From assembly GCF_002632725.1 (NCBI RefSeq), contig NZ_NJAI01000001.1:1119882-1183881 (forward strand): 64,000 bases of DNA, in the 5' to 3' direction. Of this stretch, positions 33,050 to 48,338 are shown piece after piece; position 1 is the first letter of the stretch; each line of letters starts with the position of its first letter. The stretch comes from Xenorhabdus hominickii. Its GTDB lineage: Bacteria; Pseudomonadota; Gammaproteobacteria; Enterobacterales; Enterobacteriaceae. Under the pieces are notes generated by a model. That model was not told the origin of the DNA and made no database searches. It saw nothing but the letters and a program-made list of their open reading frames with translations. The position numbers and the translations under genes are program-made.

Positions 33050-36000
33050 ATGGTTTACTCCTATACCGAGAAAAAACGTATTCGTAAGGATTTTGGTAAA
33101 CGTCCACAAGTTTTGGATATTCCATTCCTTCTTTCTATCCAACTTGACTCGTTCCAGAAGTTTATCGAGCAAGATCCCGAAGGCCAGAATGGACTGGAAG
33201 CGGCCTTCCGTTCTGTGTTCCCAATTCAGAGTTACAGCGGCAATTCCGAGCTGCAATATGTAAGCTATCGTCTTGGCGAACCTGTTTTTGATGTCAAAGA
33301 GTGTCAGATTCGTGGCGTGACTTTCTCTGCACCACTGCGCGTAAAACTGCGTCTGGTGATCTATGAGCGTGAAGCGCCAGAAGGTACAGTCAAAGATATC
33401 AAAGAACAAGAAGTCTACATGGGTGAAATTCCACTCATGACTGATAACGGGACTTTCGTTATCAACGGTACTGAGCGCGTTATCGTATCTCAGTTGCATC
33501 GTAGCCCAGGCGTTTTCTTTGACAGCGATAAGGGAAAAACCCATTCATCCGGTAAGGTACTGTATAATGCACGTATCATTCCTTACCGTGGTTCATGGTT
33601 AGATTTCGAATTTGATCCAAAAGATAATCTGTTTGTGCGTATCGACCGCCGCCGTAAACTGCCGGCTTCGATTATTTTGCGCGCGATGAATTATACCACT
33701 GAAGACATCCTGAATCTGTTCTTCAACAAAACCGTTTTCGAAATTCGTGATAACAAATTGCAGATGACTCTGGTTCCAGAACGTCTGCGTGGTGAGACTG
33801 CTTCTTTTGATATCGAAGCGAACGGCAAGATTTATGTTGAAAAAGGCCGTCGTATCACTGCTCGTCATATCCGCCAGTTAGAAAAAGATCAGGTAGACCG
33901 CATTGAGGTTCCTGTCGAATATATCGCGGGTAAAGTTGTCGCAAAAGATTACATTGACCAGAACACAGGTGAAATTATCTGTGCTGCGAACATGGAACTC
34001 TCTTTGGATCTGTTGGCGCGTCTGAGCCAGTCTGGTCATAAAACGATTGAGACCCTGTTCACCAACGATTTGGATCACGGTGCATACATCTCCGAAACGC
34101 TGCGTGTTGACCCAACCAACGATCGCCTGAGCGCACTGGTTGAAATCTATCGCATGATGCGTCCTGGTGAACCACCAACACGTGAAGCCGCCGAAAACTT
34201 GTTTGAGAACCTGTTCTTCTCTGAAGACCGTTATGATCTGTCTGCGGTTGGCCGCATGAAGTTCAACCGTTCTTTGGATCGTGAAGAGATTGAAGGTTCC
34301 GGTATCCTGAGCAAAGAAGACATCATTGAGGTGATGAAGAAGCTCATCGATATTCGTAACGGTAAAGGTGAAGTCGACGATATTGACCACTTGGGCAACC
34401 GTCGTATCCGTTCCGTTGGTGAAATGGCCGAAAACCAGTTCCGCGTCGGTCTGGTGCGTGTAGAACGTGCCGTGAAAGAGCGTCTGTCTCTGGGTGATCT
34501 GGACACTCTGATGCCACAGGATATGATCAACGCCAAACCAATTTCTGCGGCGGTGAAAGAGTTCTTTGGTTCCAGCCAGTTGTCCCAGTTTATGGACCAG
34601 AACAACCCTCTGTCTGAAATTACCCACAAACGCCGTATTTCTGCGTTGGGTCCAGGCGGTCTGACCCGTGAACGTGCAGGCTTCGAAGTTCGAGACGTAC
34701 ACCCGACTCACTACGGTCGTGTATGTCCAATCGAAACCCCTGAAGGTCCAAACATCGGTTTGATTAACTCATTGTCCGTTTATGCGCGTACCAATGAGTA
34801 TGGTTTCCTTGAAACGCCTTACCGCTTAGTTCGTGATGGTGTAGTGACTGATGAAATTCACTACCTGTCTGCGATCGAAGAAGGTAACTACGTCATTGCA
34901 CAGGCTAACACCGTCTTGGATGAAGAAGGTCACTTCGTTGAAGAACTGATCACGTGCCGTCATTACGATGAATCAAGCTTGTTCAATCGTGATCAGGTTC
35001 AGTACATGGACGTTTCGACACAACAGATCGTGTCCGTCGGTGCTTCCCTGATCCCATTCCTTGAACACGATGACGCCAACCGTGCATTGATGGGTGCGAA
35101 CATGCAACGTCAGGCGGTTCCAACTCTGCGTGCTGACAAGCCGTTGGTCGGAACAGGTATGGAGCGTGCGGTAGCGGTTGACTCCGGTGTAACCTCTGTT
35201 GCTAAACGCGGCGGTATGGTTCAGTACGTTGACGCATCTCGTATCGTTATCAAGGTTAACGAAGATGAAATGTACGCTGGTGAAGCGGGCATCGATATCT
35301 ATAACCTGACCAAATATACCCGTTCTAACCAAAACACCTGTATCAATCAGATGCCATGTGTTTCTCTGGGCGAGCTGGTAGAGCGTGGTAACGTACTGGC
35401 TGATGGTCCATCCACCGACTTGGGTGAACTGGCTCTGGGTCAGAACATGCGCGTGGCGTTCATGCCATGGAATGGTTATAACTTCGAAGACTCCATCCTC
35501 GTATCTGAGCGAGTTGTTCAGGAAGACCGTTTCACAACTATTCACATTCAAGAACTGGCTTGTGTGTCTCGTGACACCAAACTGGGGCCTGAAGAGATCA
35601 CCGCTGATATCCCTAACGTAGGTGAAGCTGCTCTGTCTAAACTGGACGAATCCGGCATCGTTTATATCGGTGCGGAAGTGAAAGGTGGCGACATTCTGGT
35701 TGGTAAAGTGACACCAAAAGGTGAAACTCAGCTCACTCCAGAAGAAAAACTGCTGCGTGCGATCTTCGGTGAGAAAGCGTCTGATGTGAAAGACTCTTCA
35801 CTGCGCGTACCAAACGGTGTTTCTGGTACTGTTATTGACGTACAGGTCTTTACCCGTGACGGCGTAGAAAAAGACAAGCGTGCGTTAGAAATTGAAGAGA
35901 TGCAGTTGCGTGAGGCGAAGAAAGACCTGACAGAAGAGCTGCAAATTTTCGAAGCAGGTCTGTTTGCTCGTATTCACTCCGTACTGGTTTCTGGTGGTAT

Positions 36001-37078
36001 TGAAGCAGAAAAACTAGACAAACTGCCTCGTCAGCGCTGGTTGGAACTGGGTCTGGCTGATGAAGAAAAACAGAATCAGTTGGAGCAGTTAGCAGAACAG
36101 TATGACGAACTGAAAACTGAGTTCGAGAAAAAACTGGATGCTAAACGCCGTAAGATCACTCAGGGCGACGATCTGGCACCGGGTGTACTGAAAATCGTCA
36201 AAGTGTATCTGGCTGTGAAACGTCAGATTCAGCCTGGTGATAAGATGGCAGGTCGCCACGGTAACAAGGGTGTTATCTCTAAGATCAACCCGATCGAAGA
36301 TATGCCTTACGATGAAAACGGTACACCTGTAGATATCGTACTGAACCCGCTGGGCGTACCATCCCGTATGAACATCGGTCAGATTCTGGAAACTCACTTG
36401 GGTATGGCAGCGAAAGGCATTGGTGACAAGATCAATGCGATGCTGAAACAGCAGCAAGAAGTTGCCAAACTGCGTGAATTCATCCAGAAAGCCTATGATC
36501 TGGGTGACGATACCCGTCAGAAAGTTGATTTGAACACCTTCAGCGACGAAGAAGTGATGCGTTTGGCAGAAAACTTGAGAAAAGGTATGCCAATCGCAAC
36601 GCCAGTCTTTGACGGAGCAAAAGAAACTGAAATCAAAGAGCTGTTGAAACTGGGTGGCCTGCCGACTTCCGGTCAGATCACACTGTTTGATGGCCGTACT
36701 GGTGAGCAGTTTGAGCGTCAGGTAACCGTCGGTTACATGTATATGCTGAAATTGAACCACTTGGTTGATGACAAGATGCACGCCCGTTCTACCGGTTCTT
36801 ACAGCTTGGTTACTCAGCAGCCGCTGGGTGGTAAGGCACAGTTCGGTGGTCAGCGCTTCGGTGAGATGGAAGTGTGGGCATTGGAAGCATACGGTGCCGC
36901 GTACACCCTGCAAGAAATGCTCACCGTCAAGTCTGACGATGTTAACGGTCGTACCAAGATGTATAAAAACATCGTGGATGGTAACCACCAGATGGAACCA
37001 GGCATGCCGGAATCTTTCAACGTATTGCTGAAAGAAATCCGTTCGTTGGGTATTAACATCGAGCTGGAAGACGAATAA
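33050..37078 (+). CDS. rpoB: RNA polymerase beta subunit
   Basis: A 1342-aa subunit, the E. coli length, from [20 protein letters not shown] to [11 protein letters not shown]. The rifampicin region [20 protein letters not shown] then [10 protein letters not shown] (about 508-537) is wild type. The ATG at 33050 follows GAGGAACC; the open frame upstream is leader. Cotranscribed with rpoC. Confidence 0.99.
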   Translation: MVYSYTEKKRIRKDFGKRPQVLDIPFLLSIQLDSFQKFIEQDPEGQNGLEAAFRSVFPIQSYSGNSELQYVSYRLGEPVFDVKECQIRGVTFSAPLRVKLRLVIYEREAPEGTVKDIKEQEVYMGEIPLMTDNGTFVINGTERVIVSQLHRSPGVFFDSDKGKTHSSGKVLYNARIIPYRGSWLDFEFDPKDNLFVRIDRRRKLPASIILRAMNYTTEDILNLFFNKTVFEIRDNKLQMTLVPERLRGETASFDIEANGKIYVEKGRRITARHIRQLEKDQVDRIEVPVEYIAGKVVAKDYIDQNTGEIICAANMELSLDLLARLSQSGHKTIETLFTNDLDHGAYISETLRVDPTNDRLSALVEIYRMMRPGEPPTREAAENLFENLFFSEDRYDLSAVGRMKFNRSLDREEIEGSGILSKEDIIEVMKKLIDIRNGKGEVDDIDHLGNRRIRSVGEMAENQFRVGLVRVERAVKERLSLGDLDTLMPQDMINAKPISAAVKEFFGSSQLSQFMDQNNPLSEITHKRRISALGPGGLTRERAGFEVRDVHPTHYGRVCPIETPEGPNIGLINSLSVYARTNEYGFLETPYRLVRDGVVTDEIHYLSAIEEGNYVIAQANTVLDEEGHFVEELITCRHYDESSLFNRDQVQYMDVSTQQIVSVGASLIPFLEHDDANRALMGANMQRQAVPTLRADKPLVGTGMERAVAVDSGVTSVAKRGGMVQYVDASRIVIKVNEDEMYAGEAGIDIYNLTKYTRSNQNTCINQMPCVSLGELVERGNVLADGPSTDLGELALGQNMRVAFMPWNGYNFEDSILVSERVVQEDRFTTIHIQELACVSRDTKLGPEEITADIPNVGEAALSKLDESGIVYIGAEVKGGDILVGKVTPKGETQLTPEEKLLRAIFGEKASDVKDSSLRVPNGVSGTVIDVQVFTRDGVEKDKRALEIEEMQLREAKKDLTEELQIFEAGLFARIHSVLVSGGIEAEKLDKLPRQRWLELGLADEEKQNQLEQLAEQYDELKTEFEKKLDAKRRKITQGDDLAPGVLKIVKVYLAVKRQIQPGDKMAGRHGNKGVISKINPIEDMPYDENGTPVDIVLNPLGVPSRMNIGQILETHLGMAAKGIGDKINAMLKQQQEVAKLREFIQKAYDLGDDTRQKVDLNTFSDEEVMRLAENLRKGMPIATPVFDGAKETEIKELLKLGGLPTSGQITLFDGRTGEQFERQVTVGYMYMLKLNHLVDDKMHARSTGSYSLVTQQPLGGKAQFGGQRFGEMEVWALEAYGAAYTLQEMLTVKSDDVNGRTKMYKNIVDGNHQMEPGMPESFNVLLKEIRSLGINIELEDE

Positions 37079-37208
37079 ATCGTTTTCCCGCTGGTACTGT
37101 CCGGCATGAAAATGTCGGGCAGTTTACCAGCCAGTGGTTACACTGGTCATAGGGGTGAGTGGCATGGGCCACTCACCTGACAGGTCTAACTCCGACAGGA
37201 GCTATTTC

Positions 37209-40200
37209 GTGAAAGACTTATTGAAGTTTCTGAAAGCGCAAACTAAGACCGAAGAGTTTGATGCGATCAAAATTGCTCTGGCCTCTCCAGACATGATCCG
37301 TTCGTGGTCATTCGGGGAAGTAAAAAAGCCGGAAACTATTAACTACCGTACGTTCAAACCTGAACGTGACGGTCTTTTCTGTGCGCGTATCTTCGGGCCA
37401 GTAAAAGATTACGAATGCTTGTGTGGTAAATACAAGCGTTTGAAACACCGTGGTGTGATTTGTGAGAAGTGTGGCGTAGAAGTTACGCAAACTAAAGTTC
37501 GTCGTGACCGTATGGGACATATCGAGCTGGCTTCTCCAACGGCTCACATCTGGTTCCTGAAATCCCTGCCATCTCGCATCGGTTTGTTGCTGGACATGCC
37601 TCTGCGTGACATTGAACGCGTATTGTACTTCGAATCCTATGTGGTTGTTGAAGGCGGAATGACCAGTCTTGAGCGTGCTCAGATCCTGACCGAAGAACAA
37701 TATCTGGATGCGCTGGAAGAGTTCGGTGATGAATTTGACGCAAAAATGGGCGCGGAAGCGATCCAAGATTTGCTGAAAAATCTCGACCTAGAAAATGAAT
37801 GTGAAACCTTGCGTGAAGAGTTGAACGAAACCAACTCTGAAACTAAACGTAAGAAGCTGACCAAACGTATTAAACTGTTGGAAGCTTTCATTCAGTCTGG
37901 TAACAAACCAGAGTGGATGGTTTTGACCGTTCTGCCAGTTCTGCCACCGGATTTGCGTCCATTGGTTCCGCTGGATGGTGGTCGTTTCGCAACTTCAGAT
38001 CTGAACGATCTGTATCGTCGCGTAATCAACCGTAACAACCGTCTGAAACGCCTGCTGGATCTGGCTGCGCCAGACATCATCGTACGTAACGAAAAACGTA
38101 TGTTGCAGGAAGCGGTTGATGCGTTGCTGGATAACGGTCGCCGCGGTCGTGCGATTACTGGTTCTAACAAACGTCCTCTGAAATCCTTGGCAGACATGAT
38201 CAAGGGTAAACAAGGTCGTTTCCGTCAGAACCTGCTGGGTAAACGTGTAGACTACTCAGGCCGTTCTGTAATTACCGTAGGTCCATACCTGCGCCTGCAT
38301 CAGTGTGGTCTTCCTAAGAAGATGGCACTGGAGCTGTTCAAACCATTCATCTACGGCAAGCTAGAACTGCGTGGTCTGGCAACGACTATCAAAGCAGCCA
38401 AGAAAATGGTTGAGCGTGAAGAAGCCGTTGTGTGGGATATCCTGGATGAAGTCATTCGTGAGCACCCAGTTCTGCTGAACCGTGCACCGACCCTTCACCG
38501 TTTGGGTATTCAGGCATTTGAACCTGTTCTGATCGAAGGTAAAGCTATCCAGTTGCACCCATTGGTGTGTGCGGCTTATAACGCCGACTTCGATGGTGAC
38601 CAGATGGCTGTTCACGTACCGTTGACACTGGAAGCCCAGTTGGAAGCGCGTGCGCTGATGATGTCTACCAACAACATCCTGTCTCCAGCGAGTGGTGAAC
38701 CAATCATCGTTCCATCTCAGGACGTTGTATTGGGTCTGTACTACATGACTCGTGACTGTGTTAACGCGAAAGGCGAAGGCATGGTTCTGAGTGGTCCTAA
38801 AGAAGCAGAGCGCGTTTACCGAGCAGGTCTGGCTTCTTTGCACGCTCGTGTCAAAGTTCGCATCACTGAAGAAGTAAGAGATGGCGAAGGTAATGTCACC
38901 ACCAATACAGGTCTGGTTGATACTACAGTCGGTCGTGCCATCCTGTGGATGATTGTACCGAGAGGTTTGCCATACTCACTGATTAACCAGGCGCTGGGTA
39001 AAAAAGCAATCTCTAGAATGCTGAACACCTGTTACCGCGTACTGGGTCTGAAGCCAACCGTTATCTTAGCAGACCAGACCATGTATACTGGTTTTGCTTA
39101 CGCTGCCCGTTCTGGGGTATCCGTAGGTATCGACGACATGGTTATTCCTGAGAAGAAAGAAGGCATCATCGCGGAAGCGGAAGCAGAAGTGGCCGAAATT
39201 CAGGAACAGTTCCAATCAGGTCTGGTAACTGCTGGCGAACGCTATAACAAAGTTATCGATATCTGGGCCGCAGCGAACGAACGTGTTGCTAAGGCGATGA
39301 TGGAAAACTTGTCTAGTGAAACTGTTATTAACCGTAACGGTGAAGAAGAACAGCAAGTTTCCTTCAATAATATCTTTATGATGGCTGACTCCGGTGCTCG
39401 TGGTTCTGCTGCTCAGATCCGTCAGTTGGCGGGTATGCGTGGCTTGATGGCAACACCAGATGGCTCCATCATCGAAACGCCAATCACGGCGAACTTCCGT
39501 GAAGGTCTGAACGTACTTCAGTACTTCATCTCAACCCATGGTGCTCGTAAAGGTCTTGCGGATACCGCATTGAAAACGGCGAACTCCGGTTACTTGACCC
39601 GTCGTCTGGTTGATGTTGCCCAAGACTTGGTCGTAACTGAAGATGACTGTGGAACTCACGACGGTATCCTGATGACTCCGGTTATCGAAGGTGGCGACGT
39701 TAAAGAACCGCTGCGTGAGCGCGTATTGGGTCGTGTGACGGCTGAAGACGTTCTAAAACCAGGTACGGCAGACATTCTGGTTGAACGTAACACTCTGTTG
39801 AACGAAAAATGGTGTGATCTGTTAGAAGAAAACTCCGTTGACAGCGTGAAAGTACGTTCAGTAGTAAGCTGTGAAACTGACTTCGGTGTTTGTGCGAACT
39901 GTTACGGTCGCGACCTTGCTCGTGGTCACCGCATCAACAAAGGTGAAGCAGTTGGTGTTATCGCGGCACAGTCAATCGGTGAGCCGGGTACACAGCTGAC
40001 GATGCGTACGTTCCATATCGGTGGTGCGGCATCTCGTGCGGCAGCAGAATCTAGCATCCAAGTACGTAACAAAGGCCATTTGAAACTGTTCAACGCTAAG
40101 TTTGTTACTAACTCAGCGGGCAAACTGGTTATTACTTCCCGTAATACCGAATTGCGTCTGATCGATGACTTCGGCCGTACCAAAGAAAGCTATAAAGTGC

Positions 40201-41435
40201 CTTACGGCTCAGTATTGGCGAAAGGTGATGGTGAAACAGTAACTGGCGGTGAAACCGTTGCGAACTGGGATCCACATACCATGCCAGTCGTGAGTGAAGT
40301 CTCCGGTATCATCCAGTTCTATGACATGGTTGATGGTCAGACTATCACCCGTCAGACGGACGAATTGACTGGTCTGTCTTCACTGGTAGTTCTGGACAGT
40401 GCAGAACGTACTGGTAGCGGTAAAGACCTGCGTCCAGCACTGAAAATTGTTGATGCCCAGGGTAACGACGTTCTGATCGCCGGTACAGATATGCCTGCTC
40501 AGTACTTCCTGCCGGGTAAAGCGATTGTTCAGCTGGAAGATGGCATGACCATTTCTGCGGGTGATACGCTGGCGCGTATTCCTCAGGAATCTGGCGGTAC
40601 TAAAGATATTACCGGTGGTCTGCCACGCGTTGCTGACTTGTTCGAAGCACGTCGTCCGAAAGAACCTGCTATCTTGGCAGAAATCAGCGGTATTGTTTCC
40701 TTCGGTAAAGAAACCAAAGGCAAACGCCGTCTGGTTATCAGCCCACTGGATGGCTCTGATGCTTACGAAGAGATGATCCCTAAATGGCGTCAGCTCAACG
40801 TGTTCGAAGGTGAGGTTGTTGAACGTGGTGACGTGATCTCCGATGGCCCAGAATCTCCACATGACATTCTGCGTCTGCGTGGTGTTCATGCAGTTGCCCG
40901 TTACATCACCAACGAAGTACAGGAAGTTTACCGTCTGCAAGGCGTTAAGATTAACGATAAACACATCGAAGTTATCGTTCGTCAGATGCTGCGTAAAGTG
41001 ACAATCGCAAGCACGGGAAGCTCTGAATTCCTCGAAGGCGAGCAGGTTGAATACGCACGCGTTAAAGTTGCAAACCGTAAGTTGGAGCAGAATGACAAAG
41101 TACCTGCAACCTTCCACCGTGATCTGTTGGGTATCACCAAGGCATCACTGGCAACGGAATCCTTCATCTCTGCGGCGTCGTTCCAGGAAACAACCCGCGT
41201 ACTGACTGAAGCCGCTGTTGCAGGTAAACGTGATGAACTGCGTGGCTTGAAAGAGAACGTGATTGTTGGTCGTTTGATCCCTGCAGGTACAGGTTATGCT
41301 TACCATCAGTCTCGTATCCGTCGTCGTCACAACAACGAAGTGGTCGAAGCACCACAAGTTAGCGTTGACGAAGCAACTGCAAACCTTGCTGAACTTTTGA
41401 ATGCAGGTTTTGGTAGCAGCAGCGATAAAGACTAA
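37209..41435 (+). CDS. rpoC: RNA polymerase beta' subunit
   Basis: A 1408-aa subunit (E. coli 1407). It has the N-terminal zinc site [20 protein letters not shown] (about 70-89), the catalytic magnesium loop [12 protein letters not shown] (about 458-469) and the second zinc site at [11 protein letters not shown]. The start is GTG at 37209, with ACAGGAGC upstream, giving [20 protein letters not shown], the E. coli start. A strong terminator follows. Confidence 0.99.
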   Translation: MKDLLKFLKAQTKTEEFDAIKIALASPDMIRSWSFGEVKKPETINYRTFKPERDGLFCARIFGPVKDYECLCGKYKRLKHRGVICEKCGVEVTQTKVRRDRMGHIELASPTAHIWFLKSLPSRIGLLLDMPLRDIERVLYFESYVVVEGGMTSLERAQILTEEQYLDALEEFGDEFDAKMGAEAIQDLLKNLDLENECETLREELNETNSETKRKKLTKRIKLLEAFIQSGNKPEWMVLTVLPVLPPDLRPLVPLDGGRFATSDLNDLYRRVINRNNRLKRLLDLAAPDIIVRNEKRMLQEAVDALLDNGRRGRAITGSNKRPLKSLADMIKGKQGRFRQNLLGKRVDYSGRSVITVGPYLRLHQCGLPKKMALELFKPFIYGKLELRGLATTIKAAKKMVEREEAVVWDILDEVIREHPVLLNRAPTLHRLGIQAFEPVLIEGKAIQLHPLVCAAYNADFDGDQMAVHVPLTLEAQLEARALMMSTNNILSPASGEPIIVPSQDVVLGLYYMTRDCVNAKGEGMVLSGPKEAERVYRAGLASLHARVKVRITEEVRDGEGNVTTNTGLVDTTVGRAILWMIVPRGLPYSLINQALGKKAISRMLNTCYRVLGLKPTVILADQTMYTGFAYAARSGVSVGIDDMVIPEKKEGIIAEAEAEVAEIQEQFQSGLVTAGERYNKVIDIWAAANERVAKAMMENLSSETVINRNGEEEQQVSFNNIFMMADSGARGSAAQIRQLAGMRGLMATPDGSIIETPITANFREGLNVLQYFISTHGARKGLADTALKTANSGYLTRRLVDVAQDLVVTEDDCGTHDGILMTPVIEGGDVKEPLRERVLGRVTAEDVLKPGTADILVERNTLLNEKWCDLLEENSVDSVKVRSVVSCETDFGVCANCYGRDLARGHRINKGEAVGVIAAQSIGEPGTQLTMRTFHIGGAASRAAAESSIQVRNKGHLKLFNAKFVTNSAGKLVITSRNTELRLIDDFGRTKESYKVPYGSVLAKGDGETVTGGETVANWDPHTMPVVSEVSGIIQFYDMVDGQTITRQTDELTGLSSLVVLDSAERTGSGKDLRPALKIVDAQGNDVLIAGTDMPAQYFLPGKAIVQLEDGMTISAGDTLARIPQESGGTKDITGGLPRVADLFEARRPKEPAILAEISGIVSFGKETKGKRRLVISPLDGSDAYEEMIPKWRQLNVFEGEVVERGDVISDGPESPHDILRLRGVHAVARYITNEVQEVYRLQGVKINDKHIEVIVRQMLRKVTIASTGSSEFLEGEQVEYARVKVANRKLEQNDKVPATFHRDLLGITKASLATESFISAASFQETTRVLTEAAVAGKRDELRGLKENVIVGRLIPAGTGYAYHQSRIRRRHNNEVVEAPQVSVDEATANLAELLNAGFGSSSDKD

Positions 41436-41479
41436 TATCGTGATGTATAGCATACCTTATACGTATAGCTAATCGTGAA

Positions 41480-41510
41480 ATGCCCTCTCTTAGTAGAGGG
41501 CATTTTTTTA
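41480..41510 (+). terminator. rpoC terminator
   Basis: ATGCCCTCT (41480-41488) pairs with AGAGGGCAT (41495-41503), followed by seven T residues. This ends the rplKAJL-rpoBC transcripts. Confidence 0.92.
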
Positions 41511-41595
41511 TCCGATAAAAAATTAAAATGTGAGGTGTGAAAAATGACTCGGTGCCTGATGATTTGCAGGTAAAATGGATGAATTATTCGTGTGC

Positions 41596-41621
41596 TAAGA
41601 GCCTATTCTATTAGGCTCTTA
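41596..41621. terminator. Hairpin between rpoC and malM
   Basis: TAAGAGCCTA (41596-41605) and TAGGCTCTTA (41612-41621) form a perfect 10-bp stem. It lies 43 bases past the malM stop and may terminate malM, though the T run is poor. Its GAGCCTA tips also resemble the ends of the MITE-like element at 28780. Confidence 0.5.
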
Positions 41622-41664
41622 AATTAAATATGAAATTTCACAATAACCATTTGATAAATAAAAC

Positions 41665-42614
41665 CTACCGTTTGTCTTTTATCTTTTGAATAAAAGTTTC
41701 CCGCGCAGTTGGGGAACCAAGTCGTTCCGCCTCATTTAGTAGTTTCAATGCCTTATCAATATCACCATTGCTAATGGCTTTTGTGATAGCGTCATTGAAA
41801 TACTGTTCGGTATCGTTCAGTACAGGTTTAACTGTAAATACAGCAGATTGAGATAGGTCAGCTGAAGGGGTTATTGTAGGTTTAGAGATTGCCTGTGTAG
41901 AGCCGACTATGACCGGTTTTGATGTAGGTGGAGAAAATATCTGACCAATCAGAATATTGCCCGCATCACGTTCTGATTTTACTTTTAGCGTCAATGTCCC
42001 CAGCTCAGTATGGTGTGCGGTCGGGTCTGGAATATTGGGCATCGCGTTACCAACCCCTTGCGCATAGGCTTTAGCTGGATCGACCATTTGCGTGAAATCT
42101 TGCAAATCGGCACGAGTGGTATAAACCAGCAAATAAATTCGCTGCTGTCCTAATGCCGGTGTCAGTTTTAACACGCCTTCAAGCCGATCAACGGACATTA
42201 TACCAGCCTGTTGATAGCGAAAATAATGGCTTGGATAAAAGGCTGCCGGACGAAGTTGTTCATCAAATACCAAAACGTTCGGTGAGTATACCTGCTTATC
42301 CTTTATCAAACTGTTCAAGGTGATTTCTAATGGACCTTGATTAGCGGATAAAGCGAATGCGGCTACTGCCCCACGAATATCTCCGTCATTAAATTGTTGT
42401 GACGTGCTGTTGAGGATAATGGTCTGCGTGTCATGGGTATTAATGGGTTGCCACTGCAATTTTTGCAGGGCTGAGATGGACAAAGAAGGGGCTGTCGTGG
42501 ATGCTGCAGGTACTGTTGTATCAGGTACGATAGTATCTGACGTGGCATAACTGACAGCGGGGATCATGTTACAGAGCAGCGCACTGAGACAAAGTGAGAG
42601 CAGTTTTGTTTTCA

Positions 42615-42615
<1 letters not shown>
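41665..42615 (-). CDS. malM: Maltose operon periplasmic protein MalM
   Basis: A 316-aa periplasmic protein. Signal peptide at about 1-24 (cut after VSYA), then conserved blocks LQKLQWQPINTHDTQT, SVDRLEGVLKLTPALGQQR and DPAKAYAQGVGNAMPNIPDP, matching E. coli MalM (306 aa). The C-terminus KALKLLNEAERLGS is nearly identical. Its exact role in maltose use is unknown. The ATG at 42615 overlaps the lamB stop by one base (TAATG), so translation is coupled. Confidence 0.93.
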
Positions 42616-45039
<2,424 letters not shown>

Positions 45040-45450
45040 TTATTCCCTCCCTCGGATTTTCCACATCAATTTCTCATTCATTTTCTGCTCATCGTAGAGA
45101 AAAATCTCATGAAAAACTGATGGCAGGATTGTGCTCAAGATAACAGGTGGGAGGATCATCCATTCCAAGGTTTTTTATGGGGGAGGTATCAGGAGGACGA
45201 GTGTAATGTGATTGGAACATGGAGGGATAAATAGCTAGGTGAGATGTGATTTCAGTCGCAAAAAATGACATTATCTTGGTGTTAACATTCTGATTTTAAT
45301 TGTTTTTGCTAGTCGGCTCACACGTATTCTGATTGAGGCGTAGGGTTGGGGAGGATGAGTCTTGTCCTCGTTGATTGCACACTGGGAGCCATTTTCTAGC
45401 GGTGTAATGAGTAAATTTATCCAGAACTGATAAATGATAAAAAGGGCGGA
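45040..45450. promoter_or_regulatory. Divergent malK / malE promoter region with MalT-box and CRP-site candidates
   Basis: GGGGAGGATG at 45348-45357 matches the MalT box GGGGA(T/G)GAGG at 9 of 10 positions. Weaker candidates are TGGGAGGATC (45148-45157) and GGGGAGGTAT (45180-45189). TGTGATTTCAGTCGCA at 45245-45260 resembles a CRP site. In E. coli this region has two sets of MalT sites with CRP sites between them, and the layout here fits that. Confidence 0.6.
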
Positions 45451-46653
45451 ATGATGACCAAAAAAACGTTAAAAGTGAGTACCCGTACTCTGATGCTTTC
45501 CGTTTTAACGACATGGCTACTGTCTGCTTCGGCTTTTGCTAAGCTGGAAGAAGGCAAACTGGTGATTTGGATCAATGGCGATAAAGGCTATAACGGGTTG
45601 GCACAAGTTGGTGACAAATTCGCAAAAGAAATGGGCATTCCTGTTGCTGTTGAACATCCAGACAAACTAGAAGAAAAATATACCCAGATCGCAGCTAACG
45701 GAGATGGGCCAGATATCATTTTCTGGGCCCATGATCGCTTCGGTGGTTATGCTCAATCAGGCTTAGTAGCTGAAATTACACCTGATAGTTCTTTTATTGA
45801 TAAGCTATTTCCCTTCACATGGGATGCCGTTCGTTATGACGGAAAATTAATGGGATATCCTGTCGCAGTTGAAGCTCTCTCGCTTATCTACAATAAAGAT
45901 TTGATCAAGTCTCCGCCAAAAACATGGGAAGAAATACCTGCCTTAGATAATGAACTGAAAAAGCAAAATAAAAGCGCAATTATGTTCAATTTACAGGAAC
46001 CTTATTTTGCATGGCCGTTGATTGCTGCTGATGGTGGTTATGCTTTCAAGGCGGAAAAAGGGACTTATAACGTTAAAGATAGTGGGGTAAATAACGCGGG
46101 TTCGAAGGCTGGGATGCAGTTTTTAGTTGATTTAGTTAAAGACAAACATCTCAGTGCTGATATCGATTACTCCATCGCTGAGGAGGCATTCAATAAAGGT
46201 AAAACGGCGATGACTATCAATGGCCCTTGGGCTTGGGCGAATATAGATAAAAGTAATATTAATTATGGCGTTACCTTATTACCGACTTTCAAAGGAAATC
46301 CTTCTAAGCCCTTCGTTGGTATCTTGACTGCGGGAATTAATGCAGCCAGCCCTAATAAAGAATTAGCGAAGGAGTTTCTGGAAAACTACCTGCTCACTAA
46401 CGAAGGTCTGGCAATGATGGATAAAGACAAACCACTGGGTGCGGTGGCTGTAAAATCCTATCAGGAAACCCTTGCGAAAGATCCACGTATTGCTGCCACA
46501 ATGGAAAACGCACAGAAGGGCGAAATTATGCCGAATATTTCTCAAATGAGCACCTTCTGGTACGCCATGCGCAGTGCAATTCTCAATACGATCAGTGGGC
46601 GTCAGGCAGTAGATGCTGCGCTTAATGATGCTGAATCACGAATGACAAAATAA
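45451..46653 (+). CDS. malE: Periplasmic maltose-binding protein MalE
   Basis: A 400-aa solute-binding protein (E. coli 396). The signal peptide runs to about residue 30; the mature protein begins [20 protein letters not shown] as in E. coli. Sugar-contacting segments such as [27 protein letters not shown] and [10 protein letters not shown] are kept. A second ATG three bases later could be the true start and has better spacing to GGGCGGA. First gene of malEFG. Confidence 0.97.
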   Translation: MMTKKTLKVSTRTLMLSVLTTWLLSASAFAKLEEGKLVIWINGDKGYNGLAQVGDKFAKEMGIPVAVEHPDKLEEKYTQIAANGDGPDIIFWAHDRFGGYAQSGLVAEITPDSSFIDKLFPFTWDAVRYDGKLMGYPVAVEALSLIYNKDLIKSPPKTWEEIPALDNELKKQNKSAIMFNLQEPYFAWPLIAADGGYAFKAEKGTYNVKDSGVNNAGSKAGMQFLVDLVKDKHLSADIDYSIAEEAFNKGKTAMTINGPWAWANIDKSNINYGVTLLPTFKGNPSKPFVGILTAGINAASPNKELAKEFLENYLLTNEGLAMMDKDKPLGAVAVKSYQETLAKDPRIAATMENAQKGEIMPNISQMSTFWYAMRSAILNTISGRQAVDAALNDAESRMTK

Positions 46654-46771
46654 ACGAATGGAATGGTAGGCTCCTGATTTGAAAGGAGCCTCATCATTTT
46701 ATTTTTATAACAGCTTAATTATTGGTAATTATTGGAAATTAATCGCTAAAAATAGTAACAGGAAGTGCAAG

Positions 46772-48328
46772 ATGTCAGCGACATTAGAAAAAACAGTATG
46801 GTGGCAGCACCCCGCACTGAAATGGTTTTTTGTAGGTTTGTGCCTGCTTTTCACTGGTTATTTGGTTGTGTTGATGTATGCGCAGGGAGAATACCTGTTT
46901 GCCATCTTGACACTTGTACTTCTGGGAAGTGGTATTTATGTTTTTGCCAACCGCAAGATGTATGTTTGGCGCTATACCTATCCAGGAATTGCTGGGATAG
47001 GTGTGTTTATACTGTTTCCGCTTATCTGCACGATTGCCATTTCTTTCACAAACTATAGCAGCACTAACCAATTAACATTTGAACGTACTCAAACCGTTTT
47101 AATGAGTCGTCAATATCAGGCTGGGCAACCATTTAATTTCAAGCTCTATCCTGCATCTGATCAATGGGTTTTGACACTTAACGCTCCTGATAGTCCTCTG
47201 GTGCTGGCATCTAAGCCCTTTTCTCTCTCTGGAGAGGAAGAAATTATTCTTCCTCTCCGTGAGCAGGAAAAAAATATGGAAGGTATTGCTGCAGCATTAC
47301 GTACAATTACCCAGCATCGTCAGGCCTTGGGGCAACTAGTCGCTGTTCTTCCCGATGGCAGTAAGTTACGAATGAGCTCCCTGCGCCAGTTTTCGGCTAT
47401 ACATTCTCTTTATTCTCTTGGAGAAGATGGCATTACGCTGACCAACAAACAAACCGGTACACAATACCGACCTAATATGGATACAGGGTTTTATCAATCC
47501 ATAAATGCTGAAAGTGGGTGGGAGAAAGAAACATTAAGCCCCGGGTTCACGGTTCCTATTGGTTGGAAAAATTTCTTGCGGGTAATGCAGGATGAAGGCA
47601 TTCAAAAACCTTTTTTGTCCATTTTTGTCTGGACAGTGATTTTCTCTGTGTTGACGGTGATATTCACGGTTATGTTAGGAATGCTCCTCGCTTGCATTGT
47701 GCAGTGGGAAGCAATGAAAGGGAGGGCTATTTACCGGGTATTACTTATTTTGCCTTATGCGGTGCCTTCGTTTATTTCTATTTTGATTTTTAAGGGATTG
47801 TTTAATCAGAGTTTCGGTGAAATTAATTTGGTGCTTAATGGGTTGTTTGGCTTGAAACCGGATTGGTTTACAGATCCAACATTGGCTCGCACCATGCTGA
47901 TTATTGTGAATACGTGGCTGGGTTATCCCTATATGATGATCCTCTGTATGGGATTACTGAAGTCGATCCCTGATGATCTCTATGAAGCATCGGCCCTTGA
48001 TGGAGCCGGGCCCTGGCAGAACTTCACCAAGATTACTTTTCCATTACTGATTAAACCATTGACGCCGTTGATCATTGCTAGCTTTGCTTTTAACTTTAAT
48101 AACTTTGTTTTGGTCCAGCTACTAACTAACGGTAGGCCTGATCATATTGGTACAACGACTCCTGCGGGTTATACCGATCTTCTCGTGAATTATACCTACC
48201 GTATCGCGTTTGAAGGGGGCGGCGGACAGAATTTTGGTCTGGCTGCCGCGATTGCAACGCTGATCTTCCTGTTAGTAGGGGCATTAGCCATCATTAATTT
48301 GAAAACTACCCGCATTAAATTTGATTGA
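46772..48328 (+). CDS. malF: Maltose ABC transporter permease MalF
   Basis: A 518-aa permease (E. coli 514). About eight membrane segments with the large periplasmic loop between the third and fourth (about 95-270) that meets MalE. The EAA loop that docks to MalK is [20 protein letters not shown] (about 400-420). The ATG at 46772 has AGGAAG upstream and matches the E. coli start region. Confidence 0.96.
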   Translation: MSATLEKTVWWQHPALKWFFVGLCLLFTGYLVVLMYAQGEYLFAILTLVLLGSGIYVFANRKMYVWRYTYPGIAGIGVFILFPLICTIAISFTNYSSTNQLTFERTQTVLMSRQYQAGQPFNFKLYPASDQWVLTLNAPDSPLVLASKPFSLSGEEEIILPLREQEKNMEGIAAALRTITQHRQALGQLVAVLPDGSKLRMSSLRQFSAIHSLYSLGEDGITLTNKQTGTQYRPNMDTGFYQSINAESGWEKETLSPGFTVPIGWKNFLRVMQDEGIQKPFLSIFVWTVIFSVLTVIFTVMLGMLLACIVQWEAMKGRAIYRVLLILPYAVPSFISILIFKGLFNQSFGEINLVLNGLFGLKPDWFTDPTLARTMLIIVNTWLGYPYMMILCMGLLKSIPDDLYEASALDGAGPWQNFTKITFPLLIKPLTPLIIASFAFNFNNFVLVQLLTNGRPDHIGTTTPAGYTDLLVNYTYRIAFEGGGGQNFGLAAAIATLIFLLVGALAIINLKTTRIKFD

Positions 48329-48338
48329 GGAGAGAATG

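Noticed and set aside
33878..34711. Long open frame on the minus strand inside rpoB (and similar ones antisense to fusA, rpoC and other rpo/rpl genes)
   Set aside because: These are mirror frames caused by the strong codon bias of highly expressed genes. Their translations are rich in Cys, Phe, Thr and Gln with no family resemblance.
41596..41621. Second copy of the MITE-like element
   Set aside because: Only the GAGCCTA tips are shared; the stem is a simple 10-bp hairpin more easily read as a malM terminator.
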